The notes under the pieces were generated by a model. That model made no database searches. It was not told the DNA's origin and saw only the letters and a program-made list of their open reading frames with translations. A stretch of DNA of 64,000 bases from Zantedeschia hybrid cultivar (Eukaryota; Streptophyta; Magnoliopsida; Alismatales; Araceae): contig JARZZO010000011.1 of assembly GCA_030544215.1 (NCBI GenBank), forward strand, positions 53,689,587 through 53,753,586, in the 5' to 3' direction. Below, one piece after another: positions 26,601 to 38,600 of the stretch (its first letter is position 1; each line of letters starts with the position of its first letter). Position numbers and translations under genes: made by a program.

Positions 26601-29600
26601 AAACATCACGAGGGACTGAAAGACATGAGATGTTATCTCTGCGTATCTCCGCAAGATACTTTAAGAAACGATGGATCCCGCTAACAAGGTGTCCACAGTA
26701 AAGACAATGGATCCGTCGATCTCCTGGGACTGTGCACCCGTGGTACCATACCGAATGACGTCGCTCACGTAGCATCTGTAAAAAAAAATAGATATAATAA
26801 TTTAACAACATGATCATCATTTGAACTATTGAACTATATTCGTATAAGACAAAGACATTAAGAGTTTAAGACTACAATAAAAGTAAAGAATTAAATACAA
26901 AAAATGTCCCCAATATGGATACTGTGTAAGCATGCCATAACTATAAGTCCCTGTCGGAGCATCTCCTAGTAACTAAATATGATAGTTGGATAGCATGTAG
27001 TCATGATATTGACTCTAAGTCATATAGGAGCTATATCTCTCCTGATAATATGCTGAGTACTGTTGAAATGTCACATCACTCGTTGTGTACGTTATTGACC
27101 GTGGTACTGTAGGAACATAAGGTACACCTTCACCATAATTATAACCACCATATGGATATGTATCTAAAGTAGAGTATCCATATGGAACTAATGTCGGCTG
27201 CTGGTATCTTGAGACCGAATGATCACCACTATAAGACGATGTACTCCCATATCCTGTCTGCGACCGTCGATAAGAGTTAAATGCATCAGAACTATATTGT
27301 CCCACACTTGAGCTTCTCTCATCCTATGTGCTCAGCCCATCAAACTCTCTCATCATCTTGTGCAACCCGTACTCATACATGATGGTGTCAGGCTCAAGAT
27401 TATAATAACACTCATCATCTAAGGATGAGTTAGTACACTTCTGATCTGACATGTCTACCCGTTGCCCCCTCCGACAATATAAAACCTTTATCAGAGCCTA
27501 AGGTAGTGCCTCTACACAGTCACCTGCCTAACAAGCTCTATGGTCATTATCCTAAGTAACATGAGTGAAGTCTGACTCCACAGTAAAAACGATCCTACCC
27601 TATGTAGTCAGAGGCGTAAGGCGACCGAGGCAACCAGGGGGTCACCTCAGCCTCAAACGCCTAGGCGATGGCCTAGGCGTTTGAGGCGACATTTTTAAAA
27701 AATATATATATTTATTTATAATTTACTTATTATACAAAATGTCAAAAACACATATATAATCATACATAATGACATATTCATTCACTCAAATTATCAAATA
27801 TAACTAAATAATTTTAAATCAAACTTAATTGAAAAAATTTTTATCATTCAAAGATGTAATCAACAAATTCATGGACATTTTGCTACTAATTAAAATCCAC
27901 CATAATGAAAATTTATCAATGAAATGCTAAGCAAACACAATGAAAGTGAGGGTCGGGGGTGAGGCAGACAGAGAGAGTGAGGCTCGGGGGTAAGGCAGAC
28001 AGAGAGAATGAGGGTGGGGGGTAAGAGATAGACAGAGAGAGTGAGGTCGGGGGGTGAGGCAAACAGAGAGAGTGAGGGTGGGGGGTGAGAGACAGAGAGA
28101 GAGAGTAAGGGTGGGGGGTGAGAGACAGACAGAGAGAGTGAGGGTCGGGTGTGAGGCAGACTGGTAGAGCTGGAGAGATTGAGAGAGACAAAGAGACTGA
28201 GAGAGACTGAGAGGGCCGGGGAAGGGAGACTGGCAGAGAGAGAGAGAGGGTCGGGGGAGGGGAGGCAGACTAGCAAAGTCGGAGAGATTGGGAGAGACAG
28301 AGAGACTGAGAGGGTCGGGGGAGACAGATTGACAGAGAGGGAGAGCGGGTCGGAGGAGGGAAGTGTGCGTGAGACAGAGCCGGAGAGATTGAGAGAGACA
28401 TAGAGAAGACTGAGAGAGATTGAGAGGGTTGGGGCCCGGGGGAGGCAGACTGGCAGAGAGAGAGAGAGAGAGAGGGTCGGGGGAGGGGAGTGTGCGTGAG
28501 ACAGAGAGAGAGGGACGAACAGTGAGATAGAGAGAGAGGGAGAGACAGAGAGTGCGTGAGAGAGAGAGAGGGGCGATGAGTGAGAGAGACAGAGAGAGGG
28601 ATGAAGAGACAGAGTGAGAGCGTGTGAGAGGCTGAGAGAGGCTTACCTGCCGCGGCCGTCGCCGGAGAAGTAGCCCGCTTCCGCCGGAGATGCTTCCCGC
28701 CGCTACCGCTTCCGTCGTTGCCGGGGAAGAAGCCCGCTGCGCTCGTGTCGGGGGTCTCGAACTCTTGGAACGCAAGAAGGGTTAGGGTTCGATGCGGAGA
28801 GGGGAGGTTTATTAATGCTGGGCCGGGGGTTTCATAATGGGCCGGTTGATTAACGGTGGTGTTTTTTTTTTCTAAATTGGCCCGGTAAGGCGCTTGAGGT
28901 GCTGAAGGCGCCTGAGGCGCGCCTAGGCGAACGCCTGGGCGAATGAGGCGTTTCCCGCGATCGCCTAGGCGAAAAGCGGGAACACAAGGCGCCATTCCCC
29001 CGCCTCGCCTCGCCTCGTCGCCTAGGCGTTCGCCTCAGGCGCCTTTGATAACAAAGATCCTACCTCCCCCACCCTCACTAGCATGGTTAGCACCATCACC
29101 ACCCCCACTAGTATGGCTGGCACCACGACCACGACCACCACCAACAACACCCTCACTACCACCCCCCTCATCACTATCATATGTGTCATCTCCAACTGAT
29201 GAATCGAAATCCATTCTCTGAGACTCTAGTATCAGAAAGAGATAAGTGTCTCATCTTGGTCATTAGGATCTAGTGTATTTAAGTTTGCAATGTCAAGTAG
29301 ATCATTTAAGACTGTATCTTTCCTCTTCTTATCTTTTTTGGATCTTCCTAACACCTTTGACATCTGGTACTTCATGCTACTTCATCCATTCTTCTCCTTT
29401 GAATCTACTTCTTTGCCACTTGCTTACTTCTGGATTACACTAGCTGGGAGACGTACTGGAGGACGTACACTGGAATGACGTGAACTCTAACTAGAAAGAC
29501 GTTGGTGTGCACCTCTACTCTATACAGGCTGAGATCTGGATGGATGCCGAAGTGCAGGTGCAACTAGAGGACGCTGAGGTGTAGGTGCAAATGGAGGACA

Positions 29601-32600
29601 CTAGGGTGCAGCTGCATTAGCCGCTCCCACTCTGCGTCATCATCCCGAGCTACTCTGCTCTTGTCCCTTGTGACCAACTAATCATCATCATCATCAGCAA
29701 TAGCAGCAGCCTCTAAGTCAACCTTCTGATCAGAACCTTGCGCATGCTCCTGATCATGACCTTGTCCAGTAATATATTCATCATCATGGTCTCCGCCTTG
29801 ACCTACTGCTACTGATACTTCTGCTGCCAAGAAGGTGTTAAGACGAGGGCCCTCATCAGGATCTAGTATCTCATCAAGTTCTGACTCCCCACGATCTGTT
29901 GTTCTAGCAACCCAAGTAACCATAGGATCCTCATCATCTTGAAGATAACTAAGATCAGTGGGATCATAATCATTTTCTCCCTTTTTTGAATTCTTTTGCA
30001 AATGTTTAATCTTCAGCCTCATATTGTATACGCAAACTTGTCTAACCGGATGTGTGACAAGCAATTCCTAATCTTTGTATATATGAGTACAAAAGTAGAC
30101 TAATTTCGCTCACATCTACTATAGGAAGAAGTCTACGACAAGACCTTGATGGCTATCTCTCTCAACCTTGATGCAGACTTGGCAAAATTCAACCACCACT
30201 CATCAACAAAACAAATAATAGAAGTCTGTATCAAGATATGAAAAATAAAAAGACAAGTATGTGAAACTCTTCTCTAAACAATTTTTTTTATACTAGCATC
30301 AGATCTCTCACGGCAGCTATAGCTAATGGTTCTACAAAGGTCCCTATTGCCTCCTACAAGAATTTCATTTGTGTAATTAATAATATTATTAGGACTGTTG
30401 CATAATGAAATAAAAATAGATCAACACCCTACTTGATTAATTGCCTCCATTGCTACATTCGGATCATCCACAAGTCGGTTGACCACTATTGTCACAGTTG
30501 CAATCAAGTCATCATTATACACCATTGTCACAGTTGACCACCATAAAAAATTAAGAATTATAAAATATTTATTTACTATGGACCTTGGCAACCATGGTAA
30601 CAATAATGTCCACCCAAAAAAAATCTGATGTGACGGTCCAGCCACCGATACCAAGCAGAGCACCAAGGAACATTAACATAAGATCCTATTGCATTAGGTG
30701 CTTCCACATCACTTACAAGTCGCACCCATCCTTGTAGGATTTCCGTAAAGGAAGTGAGTGGGCCACATACTCCGTGTGAATAGGACCATCCACTTCATCA
30801 AAGGAGGGAAAGAATCCCAATGATTGAGTCTTTCCATCCAGCTCCTCCCCCTATGGGAGTGGCTTTCCTCTTGCCTCCAGTGCGAATAGGACCTTGCTGA
30901 GGGGAGACATCTCAACTTCTACTAGTCTTACAGCACTCTAGGACACCCTAGACGGAAATGTCGAAAGATCAAACATAAAACCTACCCTGAGGTGGTCTCC
31001 AGAGGGAACCTAAAAGCTAAAGGAGGTAAAAGAGGCTCCGTCTCACCTTGGCCCAACATTGACTGATCTGATCTGGCAAGGGTTTCCATTCCTTGGTAAG
31101 ATAAGCTTGATCGTGGAGGAAGTGGGTGAGGCAATGCATTAGGGGCTCTATCCTCGAGGGGACAGCTGGTTTGGACTTTGGAGCAGATTCGTGTCCTTGA
31201 AGGCAAATGGAAGATTGCTGCCTTTTAGGGACTCCGATGCTTGTCGGACAAGACCTTCTTGCTGATCTGCAGTTAGGACGAGGCTTCTTTGGTTTCTAAG
31301 CGATCATCGAACTGGGGCAGGTGCTGAGCCTATAGGGATGGTCAACATGCATGGCCACCTTCCCAAATATAAGGCAATGGGAGATCCACCTTAGGCTATT
31401 AGGGGTCCCTCTGCTTCTCTTTTACATGAATCTTCTGGCAGCTTTAATGGAGGGGTTCACCTCATCAATTACGTAGGAGCAACGGAGAAGGGATGCCGGT
31501 GATGCTGCAGAAATCTCTACCTTGGTCTCCAGCCCTGCAGGCATCACAGCCACAATCGAAGCCATAGTTGGTGGCAATGCTTACATCATCGGGGTGGAGT
31601 TGCTCAAGTGTAAGGCGACGACAACCAGGGAAGACTACAGATTAGGCCATCCTCTTCCCCATCGAGTGGTAAGGGACAGATACGGCACATGTGCTGTGCT
31701 CCTCATATGGGAGCATGGTAGAGCACCAACAATTCAAATTTTGAAATGCCCGGTCCTCGCCCACTTTTTTTTTTTGTCATCTTTGGGCAGATCTGGGCTT
31801 AAGAAAGGGGACGGGTCAATCGATCCTGGTCCTTTACAACCCAATGACTTACCTAGGTATGGAGGGCCTAAATAGTGCCATTCCTCCTGCCCCTTTAGCC
31901 TAGGTCACTCTTCGATGGCAACGGTGGTTTCTTGCCAAGAACATTACCCTCTAGTAACACGTCTCAGTCCTCTCCCTCCAGTAGAGAATCCCAGCAACAT
32001 TTCATCCATTACTCAACGGGCTTTGCTAGGGAACCATCTACTCCGAAACACCCTTGCTCTAGGAAGACACCCAACCCCCTATTGCTACTCCTGGAGAAAC
32101 TGATGCAAGGGTTCCACCTGCAGCACCAGCATTAGATCCTTAAAGACCTACCATCTTCGACCTTCTTTTGGTCCCTGTGCAGGACCAAGGGGAGACGTCC
32201 ACGGAGACTGGGGCTGATGAACAACACAGTTTGCAGAATCGGCTGATTTGGATTGGAATCAATGAGTGGCGATCCAATTTAATAGAGGAAATCCAATTCC
32301 TAAAAGAAAAATTAAAAAAACTAATAAAAATGGCCTAAATTGTTTGGAATTGACTAGATCAGGCCTTATTGGCCTAGATCGGCCATGAAGTAGACCGTAT
32401 TGGCCACGAATTAAGTCAATACTGCCTGAATCACCGAATCCAAACCCGATCTTGCCGATATGAGTTCAAAACCCTTGCCCGGATCTTCAAAATTTTTTAC
32501 TTATCCAACTAGGAATGTAGTACTGTGAGACTTCCTTTTTTATTTAAAATAAATCTTTTTGATCGGATTTGAAAATCTTTGTGGAAATCTTAATTTGAAA

Positions 32601-35600
32601 AGAGAATTTTTAAGTTTTGAAAACATGTTCTCCTTTCTTTTAAATAGACTTCTATGATTAATCCTCAAAGTCTAAATTACTTTTGGATCGACTGTGGATT
32701 CATGTTCTTGACCTCTCCCTACTGACCTCGGTCAGTATTAATTACACCAATCAATGATTAGTAACCCTTGATTAACCATCCAATAAGGCTTAGAATGAAA
32801 ACAAGAAACAAACAAAGTTGGATGCGAACATACAAGTCACCTTTTTTTTGTTCATTTATTAGAAATATTCATGAGATATCTTTTAAAGGATACTTAAAGA
32901 ATCTTTGAATTCTTTTGAAAAGACGCAACTTATTCGACGGATGTCCTTAAGTAGTTGGGCATGGGGGCCGCCATTTCTTTTTTTTTTTTAGGCTATTCAA
33001 CAAGTATAAATGAACCAGAGTTTAAGGGTTAATCCACCCGTAGGAAAGAACCAATTCAGTTGATGATTACCCCATTGGTATAAAGTGAACAAAGAATTAT
33101 TCTTATTGATTCTTCTATGAATAGGTTAACCACGACTTCGTAGCCTGCCCAATTAGTAGGACCGAACCATAAAAGTCACTGGTTACCCTATCGATAGGGA
33201 TGAACCAATAATTATAACATTTGATCACCCTACCGATAAGAGTGAACCATTAACCAAGTGGGTAATCCAACAATAGATAGAACCACCAAACTTAGGTCAT
33301 TCAACCAGTATGAATAAACCTCTTTTATTTTTATATATTTTTATGTTTCCTTTATTTTAAAACACTTGGGTTACCTCATCGATGAGGATGAACCAATTTT
33401 TATTAATCTTATAAAACATTATTTAGTGGAGCTCATTTTTAATAAAATAATCCTTAGATTATATGATCGCTCTACCAATAAGAGAGAACCATATAATCTT
33501 ATGGTTATTTTATTAAAAATAAACCAATCCTTTTCATTTTGGAATTTTGGTCATCCCATCGATGAGGATGAACCAATTTTTTTATATTTTTTTCTTACGG
33601 CCAACCAAACTGTATAGGAGAACCAATTAAATGATTTTTTATTTTTAATTGAAATATTCAACCAAATGGTATGGAAGAACCAATTAAGAATTATTTTCTT
33701 ATTTTCAATTGATTAATTAACAAATAGTCAACCAAATGATATGGAAGAACCAATTAAAAATTATTTTCTGTTTTTTAATTGATTATTTAGCGAATGGCCA
33801 ACCAAACAGTATGGAAGAACCAAATTAACTTAATTGGGTTGATTAACAAGTTATTGGCCAGTCAAACATTATGGAAGAACCAAATTAATTTAATCTTGGT
33901 TAATTAACAAATTAATGGCCAACCAAACATTATAGAAGCCAAATTAATTTAATTGGTTGATTAACAAGTTATTGGCCAACCAAACATTATGGAAGAACCA
34001 AATTAGTTTATCTTGGTTAATTATGTAAGTCACATAAAGAACATAAAAAAAAAAATTATTCTAAAGTTCTTCCCCAAAAATAAAAATTACAATACAAGCC
34101 TTGAAGAAAATAAGCCCTTCTTCTTCCTTCCTCTTCTTTGTTTTTTAAGCCTTGAGAACTGGGCTTTTTTTGGGGCTGTTTTCTTTGAAGACTGGGCCTC
34201 CTTTTATTGGGCCTTGGAGGCCGGACAGGGGGGGAAGCCTTGGCCGCCGGTGGCACCCCCCACCGGTGCCACCTACGCGCCGGTAGGGGGGGGGGGGGGG
34301 GGGGGGTTACCATGCGGGTGAGAGAGAGAGAGAGAAAGGCGGATGGAGGGGGGTTACTGTAGCGTGGTACTGTAGCTACAGTACCCTCACTACAGTAGGC
34401 TTTCCATCTTTATCCCCCTTTCTTTTTTTATTTTTTTATCCTTTCCCTCCTTGATCTCTATTCCCCTTTTCTCTCTCCTTTCTTTACAAGAATTAGGGCC
34501 GACTGGCTTCCCTGCCCTCCTGTGCGGTTTGCTTTCTCTCTGCCGACCGGCTGAACTTGCTGCCTCTGCTGGCCGTGCCTTTCTTTCCTTCCTGCTGGTG
34601 CTGGTGGCTGCGTTTGCTGCAGATTTTGCTGCTGGTATGCAGTTGTTGGAGGCCTCTTTGCTGTGGATTTTGCCTTGTTGAAGGCTGCATTGCTGCTATA
34701 TTTTTCTTGCAGCTTTGAAGGGCTGTGGTGCTACCCTTTTTGCAGTTTTGGGGGGCAGCTATTAGGCAATTCTTGCTCCCCTTTTTCATCTCTATTGTGC
34801 ATGTATGTTGCAGATTTTCTCATGCAAAAATTAGGTTCATAAACCCTACTTTCCTCCTTTTCTTTTGTATGCAAGCATGCATTTATATGTGGGTATTAAA
34901 CCCTAGTTTTTACATGGATGCATGCATAACTTCATACAACTGAGTTTATCCTAGTGTAAGAAAAAAAAAATCTGGTTCAACAAGTACGTACTCGATTTCT
35001 CATGTTTAATTATTTATTCAATTTATGAGTCGAATCTTGAATCTCTAATTGACCACCACCAACACAAATCAATGTAATTCCATCAAATTTGATTGTCAGT
35101 GCCCCTTTTCACATTTTTTTTGTTTCTTTTTAATTTTTATGATTTTCATGATTTTTTTTATTTTTTCTTGTTTAAAATTTAAAATTAAGTCAATAAAAGG
35201 ATCGGTCCTTTCTCCTTGGATCGGCCGATTCGACCAATACGATCCCCATCCAGATCAGATCAGAGGCCGGGTGATTCCAAATCCTGATCCCATTCTACTT
35301 ACCTTGGATGATAGAGCTCCTCCTCTCAACTCCATGCTCTAGGGTGCTTCAAAGTGCTATCCGGATGGGGGACAGCCCTATGGCATGCCTGCAGATCGAG
35401 GACGCAAATGGGATGGAGATATTGGAGGTGGTGGAAAAAAAGGAAGAGAGGCATGCAAGACGTGTCTATAAAAGTAGGCATCTCCCTTACGAGTGTTATA
35501 CAGGTAGACTTTAGAAAGTTCTTCTCATATTTCAAAAAGAATTGGAGCTTGGGGATGGAGAGGGGTATAAGTGGAAGTAAAGTGAATTAAAAAAGCTAGA

Positions 35601-38600
35601 GGAGGTAAGGTGAAGGAAGGAGAAACTGGCGAAGAAGAAGCTAGAGGTAAGGAAGGAGGGAGGGTGGTTATCTCTCTTATCAGCTATTGATGAGGATAGC
35701 AATGCAAAGAGAAGGGCAATTAGGGGATTGTTAGAAGATGTAAGTTTGATGTTCTTTGTCTTCGAAAAACCAAATGAAGATTGGGAGGGGATGAGCTTAT
35801 TAGGGAGATTGGGGGGGAAAAGGCTGATTAAGGGAGTAGAGTCTGTTGGGGGCATCCTTATTCAATGGATGACTTCATTTTACAAGAAGTGGAGGGATCC
35901 ACCTGTGTTGATAGATCCAACATTTCCATCTCCTTCTATAATAAGGTAGATTCGTCAGTCTAGGGCTTCACTGGGGTCTATGGTCCTCAATTTCACGAGG
36001 ACAAGAGACAACTATGGGATAGGCTTCTTGCACAACGCTAGCAATCAAGAAGACCTTGGTGCTTAGAGGGGATTTCAATGCCATCACCTCTCCTTAAGAA
36101 CGATCTATAGGTGTCCATGAAGGTGATGCTATGGAAAGCCTTACAGATTTTATTGATGCAGCAGGTCTAATTGATGTTCTAGCCACCAATGCATTGTTCT
36201 CTTGGTCCAACTTCAACGACTCCCCATCCATGTCCAAGTTAGACCATTTCTTGGTGTCAATTGAGTGAATGCCTTGCTACAACTCAATCCAACCACAAGC
36301 CAATGCTGTTGAAGATAGGTAGGAATCATCTCTTTAGAGTGGAGAGGTTTTGATTCAAGGAGGAACGCTTTAATTAGCTGGTCGTATAAACATGGAATGA
36401 GAGTTTTACGGGGACTTCAACAATGGCTAGACTTGTTTTGAAATTGAAGAAGCTGAAACAAAGGTTGTCCACTTAGGGTTCGCAAAGACAACTACATGGC
36501 AATCATGCCGAGGAGCACATCATTAGGCAGGTGGAGGACATTAATATTATAGTAGTCGGATCCATCTTCGAGGAGGAGAGGAGTAGGAGGAAGAAGGTGA
36601 AGGCTGATTAGATGTATTTTGCTTAAAGAGGAAACATATTGGCGTCAAAGGTCTAGGGACATTTTGGCTTAAGGAAGGTGATTGGAACACTGCCTACTTT
36701 TATAGGGTGGCTTCCAACTGCAAAAAGAAGAATCTTATCGACTTCCCCCAGCATGGCGACAAACTCCTCTCCAATGGCGACAAAGAAGGTGAAGGCTGAT
36801 TATGACGTATTTTGCTTAAAGAGGAAACATATTGGCGCCAAAGGTCTAGGGACTTTTTGGCTTAAGGAAGGTGATTGGAACACTGCCTACTTTCATAGGG
36901 TGGCTTCCAACTGCAAAAAGAAGAATCTTATCGACTTCCCCCAGCATGGCGACAAACTCCTCTCCAATGGCGATAATATCAAAAGCCTCTCATCTCTTTT
37001 TACAGGAAGATATGCCTAGGCCAGATATTCTTCCTCTGCACTTTTTCATCTTTTTGACCAGATTGACAGGGATGTTTTAGCACACCCATTTCTCCTTGGA
37101 AGAGCTGAAGCAAGCTGTCTCTCAAGGAATAAAGTGCCGGACCCGGATGTATTTCCTATGGTTTTCTTTTAACATTTTTGTGATCTTACTCATGGGACCT
37201 CCTTGAAGTTGCTCTAGAGTTTCAAAGGGGTAATCTCACCTTAAATGTCTGAACAAGACCTTTCTTGTTCTCATCCCAAAATCGGTTGGTGCAAATCGCC
37301 CTTCTCAATGGGGCCTACAAGGTAATTTCCAAGATGCTAACTTCCAAATTGGAACATATCATCCACAAACTTGTGAGCAGAAATCAAAGTGGCTCTCTCA
37401 AAGGGCGGCAGATTTAGGATGGTTTTTTTATTGTACACAAATGTATCCATGCTATGAAATCTAATTACAGCAAGGCTTGGTTTTCAAAATTGACTTCAAG
37501 AAGGTTTATTATAGAGTTAACTGGAAATGTTTGCTCAATGTCATTTCACTCATGGGTTTTGGAGACAGTTGGATTAGGTGGACCAGTGAATGCCCTTTCC
37601 TCTACTGGATTAGCTGTATTACTTAATGCGCAGCCCATTCACTTCTTCATTGGGAGAGCCTTGAGATAAGGAGATCCCATATCTCCACTTCTTTTCATTC
37701 TTATCTCTCAAGCCCCCCACAGAATGTGGGAAAGAGCACAAGATGCAAGCCTCTTTTCAGGTTCCTTTGCTTCCTCCACTGGCTATTAGATTACTCATCT
37801 CTAATATGCAAAGAATATCATTCTCTTTAGCTCAGGGGCAGAGGAACAACTCTATATGGTGCGTCAACTTCTGGCTAGTCTAGAAGTAGTAAAAGGGCTC
37901 AAGATCAACCTACATAAATCCTTTATCATAAGGGTTTGCTTGGAGGACTTTGCGGTTGATAGAGCTACTAGCATCTTAGGCTGCAAAAAGGAACCCTTCC
38001 CGACATCTTATTTTGGACTTTGTCTTTTAGGGGAAGCCATCCATGCTAATGATTGGGACCCTGCCATCCAAAGGATGGATAAGAACCTATGAGGACAGAA
38101 AGGCAAATTGCTCTCATACAGAGCCAGATTAGTTCTCTGCAAGGCGGACCAATCTAGAATCCCAACCTATTTCCTCTCCATCTTTCACATTTCTAAGGGG
38201 GTAGCCAAAAAGTTGGACTCCATGGCATGCAGATTGCTATGGCATGGTAGCTGTGACAAAATCAAAGGTTGGTATGACATCAGTTGGGATAGAGTTTGCA
38301 AGAGTAGAGAGGAAGGAGGTCTGGGATAATAAACGTCCAGGATTTCAATCTTACTTTATTAAGAAAATGGCTATAGAAATTGGGTTCTGAGGAAGGAAGT
38401 TTGTGGCAGGAAATGATCACCTAAAAGTATTATAAGAATTTCAAAACCTGGGATGTATTAATGGGCAGTACTTCTAGCCCTTCTTCCTTTGGAAAGGCAT
38501 TATTGAGATGCGAATACAATCCAGGCTGGTTCTCAATTTGATATTGGAGATGGTCAGAGAATCTACCTTTGGTTGGACAAGTGATGTGGATCTAGACCAC

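Larger units (their letters stand above)
27600..29055. mobile_element. MULE-like element, 1456 bp, 9-bp target duplication
   Basis: The 9-bp repeat GATCCTACC flanks it (27591-27599 and 29056-29064), the length typical of Mutator-like elements. The ends CTATGTAGTCAGAGGCG and, complemented, TTTGTTATCAAAGGCGCC are imperfect inverted repeats followed by many AGGCGCCTAGGCG palindromes. Inside are a GA-rich minisatellite and a GC-rich segment with a short open frame and splice donor, as in gene-capturing Pack-MULEs. No transposase is seen. Confidence 0.78.
26265..30666 (-). pseudogene. hAT-4 transposase remains, split by a MULE-like element
   Basis: Reading leftwards on the minus strand, NRLVDDPNVAMEAINQV (about 30430-30490) precedes a decayed hATC domain at 30065-30205 with FVDEWWLNFAKSASRLREIA, CERN and IYTKIRN. 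A tail follows with VYNMRLKIKHLQKN and DYDPTDLSYLQDDEDPMVTW, then a Gly-rich part interrupted at 27600-29055, and a Tyr-rich segment (GQYSSDAFNSYRRS) ending near 27015. At 26431-26790 a BED-like finger reads IHCLYCGHLVSGIHRF and then VPRDVCVEFQRFL, followed by PPIQIELYFGGEGRRSF and DDFDEDD-stop. Many stops and shifts occur. Finding an N-terminal-type finger after the C-terminal domain suggests rearrangement or two elements. Confidence 0.7.

Noticed and set aside
27890..28995. Long Ser/Leu/Pro open frames (up to 282 codons) on the minus strand
   Set aside because: They are translations of a CTCTCT/GA minisatellite in a MULE-like element; low complexity, overlapping in all frames, no domain.
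25815..32476. One large hAT element bounded by CAAGGTTCG and AACCCTTG ends
   Set aside because: The octamers next to the two ends (GGTAGGAC and CCCGGATC) do not match and the end sequences agree only at the tip.
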